From Batillaria attramentaria (lineage: Eukaryota > Mollusca > Gastropoda > Batillariidae): 64,000 bases of DNA. The translations under genes were made by a program, and so were the position numbers. The stretch spans positions 1,632,501 to 1,696,500 of the forward strand of contig JACVVK020000057.1 of assembly GCA_018292915.2 (NCBI GenBank), read 5' to 3'. A model generated the notes under the pieces. That model ran no database searches and was not told the origin of the DNA. It saw only the letters and a list, made by a program, of their open reading frames with translations. Shown piece by piece: positions 1 to 29,553 of the stretch; position 1 is the stretch's first letter; the number at the start of each line of letters is the position of its first letter.

Positions 1-17503
<17,503 letters not shown>

Positions 17504-17585
17504 CCAGACTGATCGTGGATGTTTCGTCCTTGTTAGGCTGTCCATTCTGATGTGGGTGTAGTGTGTAGATCGTAGTTAACTCAGG

Positions 17586-17745
17586 GGGCGGTCGGTGGTC
17601 TAGTGGTTAAGACTTGGTCACCAATGCGAGTGGTCAGGTTCGAGTCCGCCACTCAGTCGGTCCGAAGAATTTTTCTTTCTCGTATTATTGTGGCACCGTT
17701 CATTCGGGCCGACTGTCGGGGGTTCTCTCCGGGTACTTTTTTTTA
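17586..17745 (+). mobile_element. tRNA-derived SINE, family B, head part
   Basis: GGCGGTCGGTGGTCTAGTGG (A box region), CACCAATGCGAGTGGTCAGG, B box GGTTCGAGTCC, then TTGTGGCACCGTTCATTCGG and GGGGGTTCTCTCCGGGTAC. Truncated after a T/G run. It lies 83 bp after the receptor stop, so in its 3' UTR. Confidence 0.85.
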
Positions 17746-20569
17746 TGTTGTTGTTTGTTTGTTGGGGGGGGGGGTGTTTTGGGGGAGGGTGGGTCAGTTG
17801 GTGGTGAGGTAAGCCTAATGACAAGCTTCTGCACACACTCACTGACTGTAGAAGACGTGAAGTTTTGTTGGATGCCGGTGCTATGTCTTGTTTTTATTCA
17901 TTATTGTACTTACATATCATATTCATTGTCCTGTATATCTAGTATCTGTAAATAATTGCTAGGAAAACATAACTGTCGAACTGACGTCGTGAGTGTTTCA
18001 GTGCCGGAACCTACACTTTTTCAGTAAGGGGTTTGGGAAGTGCACACCAAAACTTGTGTGAATTTGATCTGAACAAACAAGTAAATTTACCCCCAAAGGG
18101 AAAAAAAAAAAAAAAACCCTCACGAAAAAAGCCCGAGAAATCCAGTCTTCTTACTGGCTTTTTTTTTTTTTTTTTTTTTTGGAAGCAAGGGACACAACCA
18201 TTGCATTCAGATATTGAAAACAGGTTATTCCCCTTGTGTCTCATCTTTCAGGTCGCTGTTTCTATTATCATATTATTACATATTTCCATTATGATATTAT
18301 TACATGTAATGTCTGTATGGAGAGTGACTGTGATGTGGGTAATTAGAAAGGGCATTACTATCTATATGATATAACCTTCATTATGCACGTACGTGTATGT
18401 TCAAATGGCAATAAAATTCAGTACTATGATCTGCATCAGTCAGTATATGTATACTTGTATTAATTAATTCACACTGATTACCATCTTTACTATCATAATC
18501 ATGATTGTATATTATTATTATTACGTTAAAGGCACAGTCCCATTAGTTTTTCGTTTAGTTTTTGAAAGAACAGATATAAATGTCCCAGTGCCTTGTGCAT
18601 GTCTACGGGATACGCCGTATATCTGGCATTGCACTGTCCTCTGTCATCACCATCATAGTCTCGGTAGCAAGCACACACCCAGGCTCAAGGCACAACCCTC
18701 TCGCTTTCCACTCCCCACCCCCCGCCTCTCTCTCTCTCGCACACACACACACTGACTGTGACACACAACTTGAACACATAGTGACACACAGACACACACC
18801 ACACACACATAGTCACACACACACTGATACTGAACACACGCCGGTAATGACTGACACACATGCACTGAAACTAACAAACTTACACTGGCAAGAAGGAAAC
18901 AGGTGGAGTTTTTTTTGTTTGTTTTTTAAAGAAGAAGAACGAAACTTGAAGACTCAGTGATCCACTAGAGCCGCCGGATCTATGAATAGATAACGAAGGT
19001 GGCTTTACATGTTTTTCCGGCATCCTCAGTGTTCAGTCAGTCACTGCAACAGCCTGGCTCAAGTTCAGTTCACTGCCGGATCATTTACTGCAAACCGGCT
19101 CAATCCGAGTCAGTTCAAGTTGACTCAGTGAAATAATCTTCACTGAAGTCCAGTCAGTGCCGGTACGGGATCTCATCCCCCCCCCCCCCCCATCAGTTGC
19201 CGGGGCGGAAAACTGTGATAATAATAACTTGACTTCAGTGAAACTGAACTGACTTGCGGAGACGGACAAGATCAACTTGAGTCAAGTTCACTGACACCCT
19301 GACAACCGCCGGGCCGGGCCCGGCCGGGCCGTATCGCATGTCACTGGTATCAGTTGCAACGTATGTGGAAAAGTACGGTGCATCTGCGTACCGCGGGAAG
19401 GATGAAAACTGTTTCAGGACAAGAATCGGTCGAGCTTCTATATCAGTCATCACAGTCGCAGTGAGCTAATGGTCAGTTAGAATCGAAAGTAAAGAATATC
19501 CCGCGCTAGGGTTGCATGGCGGAAGTGACGTCAAGTGGCCGCAAACCCCCACCCTCCAAAAAAAAAACAACTACAAGATACAAAACAAATCTTCATTCTG
19601 ACAGACTGTTTTCAGATGCAGAAGAATTGGTCTGTCTCTGTCTATATACCTATTTGAAATGACAGTAATAAATTGAGAAAATAATATTGGCATTATATGA
19701 AAAAGTGGCCGCGTGTACACAACCATCGTCAACTTTGCAGTAAATCGACAATTCGCGCGGACATAAGTTCCTGATTCAGTAGGCGGGACCACAGAGAGGT
19801 GGCGAAACGTTGCTAACACAGTATCACCACGTGGGGGTAAAAAAAAAACAAAGGTGAGAAAAGAACTCAGAAGTCAGTCATCCTACAGGCCAAACACGTG
19901 TACTATTTTGAGATCGTCAGATTTAGAAGTAGCGGTCGAAATGGGTTTCCGGTACAGCTTAGTCATCAAGTCTTGGCCAGTGACGCCCACCGCTTTCTTA
20001 GACTTGGAGTCTGTCCGCAAATTATTGAACTTGTAGTAGTACAGTTGTAGGTAGGTAAGCTAAGCCAGTAGGGTTTTACGTCCCCTCCACAAGAGTGATT
20101 GGGGACGGTCCTAACAGCCAGGCGGGAAGTGACCAAGGGAACAGGCGACGTTTCAGTCCAGTCAGACTGGGGGAGGGGGGTGGGCTATTTTTTTTTTCAT
20201 CCTTGAGGATGGGCCTGTTACACAAACAGGTCCAATCATACAGTCATAGTCCCTGTTCACAGTAAACAGTTTCTCGGTGCAGTGGAACTGTCGCACTTGA
20301 AACGTTTCTTGTTTAAAAGCCTTTGGTCTGTTTCAACGGTCAAATGATTTTGGATTTTACTATGCTACATGCTTTTTCAAGATTTTTTTTTTGGTTTGTT
20401 TTATGGGGGCGAGGGGGGTGCAGTGGGTGGTTACGAGGCCCTCCATGACCGGTTTGGGCAGACTTTGAAGGCTCGATTTGCCTTGAGGTATTAATCTTAC
20501 CCTTGAGATAACTAAACCGCTGTCAGTGGTGAATCCGTGAAAAGAGGTTGTGTGGTGTTTTACTTTCAG
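17746..20569. other. Intergenic region between the receptor and ABRACL
   Basis: The receptor 3' UTR probably ends after 18415. The rest includes A and T runs (18100-18180), CA-rich sequence (18738-18850), an area rich in AGTCAGTTCA-type words with imperfect inversions (19020-19300), a GC palindrome (19307-19331), TGACGTCA at 19526, and G runs. The untranslated first exon of ABRACL must be somewhere here; I could not place it. No further gene is seen. Confidence 0.6.
18410..18415 (+). promoter_or_regulatory. Candidate polyadenylation signal of the adhesion GPCR
   Basis: AATAAA lies 907 bp after the stop codon of the receptor gene. It is the first canonical hexamer I found downstream. A SINE (17586-17745) lies within the presumed 3' UTR. 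Confidence 0.4.
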
Positions 20570-20577
20570 AATTCAAG

Positions 20578-21468
20578 ATGAATGTGGATCATGAGGTACA
20601 GCTGCTGAAAGAAGAAATCAAACGACTTGGCACACCAGGTATATATATGGTTCGATTTTTATGGAAACAGAACGAGTGTGTGTCCTTTGTGTGTGTGTGT
20701 GTGTGTGTTACGCAAAGACTGATGATGTCGTTAGCTGGCAGATTATGGAAGAGAGTACATCGTAACTAACTAAATACTCCACTTGAACACTATTCATTCC
20801 TGACAGTGAGTGTGACATTTAGTTGCATTACTGCAGACTTATCCATACAAACATCAGACGCTTTCAACTGATCTGACAACCAACATAAACTGAAGTAACT
20901 TGCACGGTTTGTAAGATATATCCACAAATAACAACAATAATAATGATAATATTTATAATCAGTGTGTGCTCAGATGTTTAATTGAATTTGATTGTCAGCA
21001 GATTTATCATAGTAGAGGCGTTAGATGGGACCACGTTCTCTGCCTCAAGTTCCTTGCACCTCACTATCAAGAGTCTCTCATAGTGGGTTTTTTGGGTTTT
21101 TTTTTTTTAAAGGTAAAGCAAGTTCTGTTGTGACGTTGAGTATATATACATATCGACAACAGATTGCTTAATTACGTTGAGCGAAGTAGCAGCAACAATG
21201 ACAACGGCAAAAGAGAAGGAATGAGAGTTGCTTACATTTGCATCTCCCATAGTGTTACATCTAATAAACACTTGATGTTGCAGCTGGTGATGGCAAGTGC
21301 GAAGTGAAGTTTGGAGTTTTGTTCAGCGATGACCGCTGTGCCAATATCTTTGAAGCCTTGGTTGGAACGTTGCGTGCAGCCAAGCGTAAAAAGATCATCA
21401 CCTACGAGGGGGAACTTCTCCTTCAAGGTGTCCATGACAACGTTGTTATAACCCTACTGCAAGAGTAG
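20578..21468 (+). CDS. ABRACL: Costars family protein ABRACL
   Basis: Two coding exons, 20578-20638 and 21284-21468, joined in phase 1 give 81 residues, the length usual for animal ABRACL. The first exon begins at an acceptor (AG at 20568-20569) eight bases before the ATG, so an untranslated upstream exon must exist that I could not place. Matches to the family are strong: MNVDHEVQLLKEEIKRLG at the start, VKFGVLFSDDRCANIFEAL, LRAAKRKKIITYEG and LLLQGVHDNV near the end. Costars proteins are small winged-helix-like proteins tied to actin dynamics and cell motility; this role is family knowledge. The stop is TAG at 21466-21468. The gene lies 3 kb downstream of the receptor on the same strand. 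Confidence 0.95.
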
Positions 21469-22019
21469 GAACTATGATGTGCTGCTAGAGAACTGCATTG
21501 GGCGTTGATGTGATGGCAATAACTATAGTAATACTAGCATGTACATGTGGTTTTTTACGCTGGTCAGCTTCAGTGTAAAGCTCTAGTCGAGAACAGATAA
21601 GAAGGATTATTTTGTATTCAGTCTGACAATTTCTGATACACAGACATGTCTGTACACGAACATCCCATTACCCTTTGTGTACCCGAATGAGCTACGGGTA
21701 AATACATGTGCTGTAAGTCAGAGTATGATGACTTCAATACGAAGGGTTGTTTTTGTCTGACAATTTCCAACATGCGTCCGTTCACAAGCAAACATCCCAT
21801 TACCCTTTCATTCTGCTTCAACGTAACATCTGTAGTAGTTGACTTGGTAATCATGGCAACTTCTTTCATTGTAAATTGAGTCTGACATATCTCAGCCATG
21901 TATGTGCTATTTCATGTACAGACAAGGGCAGCCTAGCAGGCACGAACGACACTACATAGCAGGCTGCTCTTCTTTGCCTTTAAATTATAAAATGATAAGG
22001 CTTTCACAAAAGCAGATCA

Positions 22020-22480
22020 ATGTCATCATAAGATTCTGGCACAACAACTACAGTAGTGTAGAATGCAGGGATTAAAATCTTCCACCTTTCAGCGGATTTC
22101 CACTGTTGGCTAAAACTTTTCCTCTCGTAGAAAAGTGTTTCCTCTTTTGAAGCACTTAAAATCACGCCAAAACACAATTCTACAGATCCTCCTGTAATGT
22201 ATAAATTTTCCTCCCAGAAAAGTGTTTTCCCCCTCTGAAGCACTTAAAATCATGCCAAACTGCACAGATTTTAGGTTAATTTTTACAACAGCAAAAAAAC
22301 CCCACACAAACGCGTAACGCATCTGCTTTGCAGACATGCACTCATGGCTTTGCCGCTTAGTCACTAAATCAAATGCTACACACTTTTCCTCATTGGGATC
22401 AAGGACCATTTTAAACTCTGAGAGTACTATGCACTTCTCCTGCGATATTCTCAAAATCGAGTTGCCCCAAAATTACACAA
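22020..22480 (-). mobile_element. Interspersed element, copy 1 (pair with 45965-46345)
   Basis: Shared in opposite orientation with 45965-46345: TTTTGAAGCACTTAAAATCA with GCCAAA, TTTTCCTCCCAGAAAAGTGT, ACGCATCTGCTTTGCAGACA and TGGCTTTGCCGC. No coding capacity seen; ends not defined. Confidence 0.55.
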
Positions 22481-22484
22481 CCCA

Positions 22485-22765
22485 AGCAGATCCTGCAGAG
22501 GAAGTGGGGCTGGATTGGAGTGGACACACCCTCAGGAAGCCAGCATCCAGCACCACACGCCAAGCCCTGACATGGAACCCGCAGGGGAAAAGGAAGAGAG
22601 GCCGGCCTCGCAACAGCTGGAGGCGGGACACTGAGGCAGAGCTATGCAAGCAGGGGACCAACTGGACTGGAGTGGCAAGAATAGCCCAGAACAGAGTGCG
22701 ATGGCGAAGGGTTGTCGATGGCCTATGCTCCACGTGGAGCCAGGGGCATAAGTAAGTAGTAAGTA
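22485..22765 (+). mobile_element. Non-LTR retrotransposon reverse transcriptase C-terminus
   Basis: Open frame reads ADPAEEVGLDWSGHTLRKPA, then QALTWNPQGKRKRGRPRNSW, RRDTEAELCKQGTNWTGVAR and CSTWSQGHK before a stop. HTLRKP...WNPQGKRKRGRPRxxWRR is the familiar end of endonuclease/reverse-transcriptase polyproteins. A short TAAG-type tail follows. 5' truncated, as is normal for these elements. Confidence 0.85.
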
Positions 22766-24762
22766 AAATTACACAACAGTGTTGAAATGCTATACTGTAT
22801 GCACCCTGCGTGCGTTTGGAACAACAGAATGTCACGTGCAATACTTTTTGAGATGGAGTAGTCTGTGGACTTTTGACGTGTTGTATGTCCACCTGACAAT
22901 ATCTTGAGGAATAGATTGTGCCATCCTCCATTTCTTTGCAAAAGAAGCATTATGCTGAAGCTGGCTTTCACGTGTATGTACGGGGTACAAACTTCTATTG
23001 CTAAAATATATTAGTAATACTAATACTGGAGGTAAATTAGGGTCATGACATTAACCTCAGTGTGAGATTTTTACCTTTCTCAGTTCTGTTTTGTTTTGGT
23101 CGTTCATGCCATTTTGCTAAGATGTTTTCTTTATGACTGCAGTATTGAATTAAATTTTCCTTTCAGTTTGTTTTCATGGTTGAGTGAGTGCATTTGTGAT
23201 TGTGAGTGTAAATTGGAGTAGGACATGTACGGACTTGCTGATAGTTCTTGGGAGGAATGGAGGTGGGGGTGACAGGTGCATATGGTTCTTGGTTTGCTTG
23301 ACAGTAACATTTGTATACTTCTTTTTTTTTTTAATGGAAAATTAGGGTTTGTTTTTCCCCCTCATACTAAGATTAGTGTGCATTCTCTGGCTGGAAGTCA
23401 CTAAACCATTGCCCTGCAGTAAAAGCCCTTTGTAGACACTGGCTCCAAATGCATTGTGTGCATGTAGATGGTCACGCCCATGTACACTATATCAGCCACC
23501 CATCCAGACAGATAAATCGAAACTGTGACATCTTTTTCTCTGTGGGTATTCACTGTTACATACTGTGTTCCTTGAACTCTTGTATTCAAAAATGTATTTT
23601 CATGTATTTTCAAATATTTGTATTGGAGTGTATAAACATGCTTTAGTCTTTTGCCAAATGTGTTTCAGTCATTGAAAAATGTTTCAAGGTTATCAGAATG
23701 TGTATCAGATCAAACTGTCACGAGTATTGGATGTTGAAAGAACATTGGAAGTTTTTCGCATTTGGACAACTATGCAAATAGTCGAACATGTATGTGCAAA
23801 CCGCACACTGCACGAATTACATTGCAGTAGTACTGTTAAAAATTCTAGAGAATAGCATTTTCACTTTTTTCTCACTTGCGTCAACATTGTAAGCTGTTAG
23901 TGGGAAATAGCACAGGTTTTGAATGACCTAGTATCACTGTATTGGTTTTACTCTCATCATTTTCTGAATGACACACTTGCCAAGGCATACGTGCACTTCT
24001 GGAATCTTAGGGCAAAAAAAAAAAAAATTGTCTGAAGTTTGACTTTTGTAGCGTTACTCAGAACAGAGCATAGTAAATGACCCACGAAATGCACATGCTG
24101 CTCTTGCTAACGTTCCGAGTCCTTCACTGCACCTGAGTTGTTGCATGTGCAACGTGTTGAGATATGTACCGAGGGACAAGACAGAGTAAACAGTAGGGGT
24201 GACAGCTCCAGCTGCAGGAACAATATGCACCTGTATATTACATGTCAAGGAGAGAGCAGCTCCATATTTGGTCATACACTCCTAGACTCACGCATGCTCG
24301 CTACAGGTGAGGAATCTAAAGACTACTTTGCAAAACACGACAAATTTCTAACTTAAAACTTTAATCTTGAAAAATTCACTTACGCTGAGACAAGTGTCAT
24401 GCAGATAACAAAGAGAGTAAAACCCATACTAGGCCACTTCATACCAGATCCATATTTCATACTGCCAGCTCTCAGTGCAGGCACAAGAAAGAAAGATGAA
24501 CTGCAGTTCTTTAGAATTCCACAACCGCGCGCTAGGAACTACACTGTACACTGTAGTCAACACCACCCACCCATGTACATGTATGCGTTATTTATTTGTG
24601 TCTGTTCATGTGTAAGATGGACACTGAATGTGGTTCAGTTTGCTCACTTTGCTCTGTGTGTCATTGCTGTTCAGTTAGTGTCTAGGAATACTCACTATCT
24701 AAATTTGTTTCTGACTGTGAAGCGATTCCGAGTGCTTCTTATTTTCTGTTACAAAATCAGTT

Positions 24763-25364
24763 TTGACAGGCACAGCCTCCAAGTTTTGACAGGCACAGCC
24801 TCCAAGTTTTGACAGGCACAGCCTCCAAGTTTTGACAGGCACAGCCTCCAAGTTTTGACAGGCACAGCCTCCAAGTTTTGACAGGCACAGCCTCCAAGTT
24901 TTGACAGGCACAGCCTCCAAGTTTTGACAGGCACAGCCTCCAAGTTTTGACAGGCACAGCCTCCAAGTTTTGACAGGCACAGCCTCCAAGTTTTGACAGG
25001 CACAGCCTCCAAGTTTTGACAGGCACAGCCTCCAAGTTTTGACAGGCACAGCCTCCAAGTTTTGACAGGCACAGCCTCCAAGTTTTGACAGGCACAGCCT
25101 CCAAGTTTTGACAGGCACAGCCTCCAAGTTTTGACAGGCACAGCCTCCAAGTTTTGACAGGCACAGCCTCCAAGTTTTGACAGGCACAGCCTCCAAGTTT
25201 TGACAGGCACAGCCTCCAAGTTTTGACAGGCACAGCCTCCAAGTTTTGACAGGCACAGCCTCCAAGTTTTGACAGGCACAGCCTCCAAGTTTTGACAGGC
25301 CCAGCCTCCAAGTTTTGACAGGCACAGCCTCCAAGTTTTGACAGGCACAGCCTCCAAGTTTGCT
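24763..25364. repeat. Minisatellite, 23-bp unit, about 26 copies
   Basis: Unit TTTTGACAGGCACAGCCTCC AAG repeated head to tail and almost identical throughout, with one CCC variant at about 25300. As 23 is not a multiple of 3, all three frames of the minus strand are open and read the same 23-residue cycle, which explains long false open frames. Confidence 0.98.
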
Positions 25365-28300
25365 AATCACAGACTGTAACAGTTTTTATTTCACCATTGT
25401 GCATGGTGCTGTACACCAAAGTGGCATTGTTGTTGGGCACAAGTAGATTTCCAGATTCATTTTGTTTACTGCTTTTTTGTTTGCAGAACATGGTAGATCT
25501 CTTTTTGACTTTGATAAAGTATATTTTAAGTCTATCTTGTGCTTGGGTTTTTTGTTGGGGTTGGTTGGTTGGTTGGTTGGGTTTTGGTTTGTTGTGGGTT
25601 TCGTTGTTTTGTTGTTGTTTTGGGGTGGTTGTTTTTTTGTTCCGTTTTTTGAGCGAAACTGTTCTAAAACACAAGTTTGCTTTGCAAAGATGGAATGAGC
25701 CCATTCATGAGTCACATATAAAAAATAACTAAAAACCAGAGCAACCGATAACAGCTGACCACCTCACACTAAAAATTAAAGACACATGCCATTATAAGTA
25801 ATGGTATTTTGAGCTTTATTATGAAAATGACCAGTCCAGATGAATTTCTCGCAACATAATTTACATCCATCATGATTCAGATGAAAAAAGAAAACTTTAA
25901 AGTGCAAACACTCCTCTTAGAACCTTGACAGTCACATAACATGCAAGTTAAAAAGATAAAATTTATTGAATTAATTAATTACTTGTTGGAGGAAGACCTA
26001 AACTCTTGCACAGACCACCTTCATGATAGTGTACGACGGTAAAGTGCGTGAAATTGGTTGCAGCCGGGAACTAACATAAATGCAAAAAGCATCCAAGTTT
26101 TAGTAAACATTACAAGAAACCTGTTCACTGTCAACAAATTTTAACTTCAGTTGCCAACCTCATTGCTTCCTTTTGTGCGTACAGTTTTTCGCTTGTTCTG
26201 GTTTTAGAGTGAGTGAAGGAATATACTTTGTAAGCAAACCCCCCCAAAAAAAAACAAAGCTTGGTGTTTTAAAGAGAATGCCTATCCAGAAGACTGGCAG
26301 TTGCCGCAACTTTAGGTGGATACTGACAAGGAACTCGGAGAGAGTTGAGACATATCTACTGGCAAAGGAAGAGACAAAACCAAACCAGTTGCCAGTAACA
26401 TACATAACTCGGTAAATACCTAACGAACAAACGTTCACCTCTGTACATGGACTTTAAAAAGCAGACACCAGCGTTTATCCGTGATACATGTACAAGCTGT
26501 GGTCATTCCCTACGGCATTTCAACAAGAAAATACGGAGAGAAAACGCAAGAGAACGATGCAACATTCTACACAGCAAAATAACTTGATGAGGCAGTGTGA
26601 TGCTGTCGTGCATATGGTATTGCAGTCGCCAACGATATCTGGTGATAACTTTTTATACAGCCACTTTAGTATACATGTACCTATCAAAGATTCCTGGCTT
26701 AGTGACCTAATATGTTTCATGACAGCCTGGTTCTCAGTCTGCCCGTTTCTCCTCGGCGCAAGTGAAACCAGCCAAAACCAACAATTTGTATTGCTTTTTT
26801 TTTTTTTTTTGGGGGGGGGGGGGGGGGGGTTAAATCTTAACAATCCTTATCAAAGATTTTAATCGTTCCAAAATGATACCTTGACGTCATTCACTGATGT
26901 CATGTTTCTTGCTGTCTAATGAAGGTTTTAACAGCAGACATCAACGATTGAATGTGATTACCTTAGTTTTATGTCATTTGCCATGTGAGGTTTTCAGAAG
27001 ACATATCTTGGGTTTATTTCTGTACAATGTACTTGACATTTTTCAGCTCACATTTTCACTGAAGATTTCACTTACGCTGAGATAAAAAAAAACAGAGAAA
27101 CTAACAACCCTGAATGTCAGGAAATTAATTTAGTCACTAGGTCAAGATCAACTTCTTCTTTTTTTAATGTCAAAAAGCGGCTCCATAAAAGGTACATGTA
27201 ATCAGCAGACATCATTGGTGACTGCAATACTGAACACTATAAGACAAGGGTAAATGAACTGTCGTGAAAGGGTAACCCAACCTCTGACTACTGCAATGCT
27301 CTATATATGTAATGATGACAAAAGGCGGTTTGAAAAAAGGGGGTTGGTGGGGGCTCTCGCAGCAGCATTTCATCTAGCTAAAAACAATGGGGGGGCTCTC
27401 ACAGGCAGGTGTATCTGTAACTGAAGACGAAAAATTCTCTCTTACCATATTGAGATAGCTGTAATGAACTTACCAAAAGCACATCCCATTTAAGCCACAC
27501 ATTACCCAGAACTGTTCACCCGCTTGAATTCAGTGCTACCATTTTCAGCATTTTGAAAACGAAATCAGTATTCTACCATGCACTACATAAAAGATAAACA
27601 GCTGTCAATCTGCTTCATAAACATTGTGTTCATCACCCAGAGTGGAGCAACAAATTACATGCAAAATGCAAGTTTGTCTATGCAATCAGCTGCAACACAT
27701 CATTTTGGCTGTGGGTATCTGCATCTGAAACTCTTCTTCCTTTTTCTGGGTCCGACTTCAAAAAGGCTGTCGTACTATTCATACAGGTATGTTTTATTAC
27801 ATTGTCTTTGTATTTGTGCTTTTGACCATTGCTGTCCGTGATGATGTTTTGACCAGTGTGGGTGGGTGTTTGTTAGTTAAACGTTCTTTTCCACCACCTA
27901 TGGGTGTCATCAAAGATGGGAAAACAAGAGAAGGGCCAGTGCACGTGGTCCCAGATGGGGTTTAAACTCACGACCTGAGTATTTGGTAGTCCAACGCTCT
28001 ACCATTTGGCTACCCCTGCTCAACTCGACTGGCGTGAGGAACGTCAACCCTGCAGTAAGCACAGTAGACAAAATGCTGTCCCCTTTTGGTTTGCTAGAGA
28101 AACTTTTGCATATTCTGCAACACATCTTTGCCTCTGCCTTGCTATGGAGCGCTGTGTAGCAGAATCTTCAGAAAAACTGACACAAAATCTTCCGATTTTT
28201 TGCTTCTTCAAGCAGTCTGAGCTTCTCGCAACAAACAAGATGGAATAGAAACTCAAAGAAATTCAATCACGGATCGGAAAAGAAACAAAATGAAACAAAA

Positions 28301-29550
28301 ATTCTGAAGTCATAGTTTATTCAGCAAATTGATTTTTCATCATGATTTTCATATAATCATTTTACAGGTCTGATTACCCTACCCCCCCCCCCCCCCCCTT
28401 TCCTCCCCAACCAGAACTATGTTTTAAAAAGAGTGGAGGAGGGTGTGTGTATCCCCCCTCCCTCCCCAACCAGAATTATGTTTAAAAAAAGTAGAGGCGG
28501 GTGTGCATATGCTCTAACATGGACCAATACTCGAGGCAGCCGCACTTCACTGGCGACAAGAGACAAACTGTACAAAAACTTGACAATGGTTGCATGACAG
28601 CACTTGACTAAAACTCCAACTTGTCAATGGTTCTCAAGTACATCTGCCCTTGAAAACAAACCAACAACAAAAAAGTGACGATAACAGGAAATTATCTACA
28701 TCTCCAAAGTTCACGTAAGGCTGTAGAAAAGAGAAAAAAATACTAGAGGTTGTTATAGATCATAAAAAAAACAACAACCAACAATCATTCCATACATTGT
28801 CTGATAATTAGTGAAGCTAATATTCAGCAACAAATTATTCAAATTTCAAAGCCAAGTTATATTAATTCCGAAAAAACATGCAAGTTATATGTACGCAACA
28901 TGTTTGGCAATTCTAAATCCAAAAACACTCCATTCTCACTTCGAGCACAATGCCAATACTACATGCTAATGAAATATGTACAGTTCATTATGAGATGGAG
29001 AATGCCTATCGCACACTGTACACGACCACAGCCAAGTCCACCCACAGCTGTGGAGTTGATAACAAATACATTCATCAAACACTGATAACTGGCATTTCGC
29101 AGAAGTGAATAAAATTCCAAACTACAGGCATCTGATATTTGATACACACAGAGTTAAAACACATTTGGAGTTCCAATAAATACACGAAGGTAATGAACAA
29201 AGGATAGCTCGTCTGCCGTTACCCTCAGCTCAATGCAGAAATCTGCACTCGGCTGCATAATTGGCAAAATTCACGATCAAAATTGACACTGCCACAAGAA
29301 GAATGCTGCAGAGGACATACAAAAGACTTGCCGCAATCAAAGCAAGTCAGTCGGATTACCAAAAAAACCAAACCACCCTTGTCCGAGGACAAATAAAGTG
29401 ACGTGTGCCACTTTTCCCACAAGGACAACAAAGTGATGATGTCTGACAGAGGTGGGGAGAAGGTGGAAGAGGTATCATTAACATCTGTATAATAATATGT
29501 GAATATATTTTCATTATTATTATTACAGCTTTATCATGAGCTCGTGTGCA
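25365..29550. other. Intergenic or very long eIF4B 3' flank, first part
   Basis: No gene recognised. Contents: T/G-rich block (25545-25650), T/G run (26790-26829), a family A SINE (27856-28020), C run (28380-28398), and a roughly 65-bp duplication around CCTCCCCAACCAGAA (28400-28505). The first AATAAA on the minus strand after the eIF4B stop reads at 28321-28316, so the eIF4B 3' UTR might reach here. Confidence 0.45.
27856..28022 (-). mobile_element. tRNA-derived SINE, family A copy
   Basis: Antisense: GTGGGTGGGTGTTTGTTAGT, TAAACGTTCTTTTCCACCAC, CATCAAAGATGGGAAAAC, B box reverse GGTTTAAACTCACGACC and A box reverse CCAACGCTCTACCATTTGG. The B box has lost its usual TTCGA core. Confidence 0.88.
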
Positions 29551-29553
29551 CCA

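Larger units (their letters stand above)
21469..24762. other. Region downstream of ABRACL
   Basis: ABRACL 3' UTR followed by repeat DNA. Contents: an interspersed repeat at 22020-22480 (minus) with GAAGCACTTAAAATCA blocks, and a retrotransposon fragment at 22485-22765. From 22770 to 24762 I see no gene. ATTAAA at about 23151 is a possible polyadenylation signal; no AATAAA was found in this interval. Confidence 0.5.

Noticed and set aside
24699..25370. Long minus-strand open frames of 184-223 codons with a 23-residue cycle
   Set aside because: They are the 23-bp minisatellite read in three frames; no splice or start context, and the plus strand is equally repetitive.
26488..26862. Plus-strand open frame of 124 codons
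   Set aside because: No recognisable motif, ends in a poly-T/poly-G run, and the opposite strand is equally open; no support as a gene.
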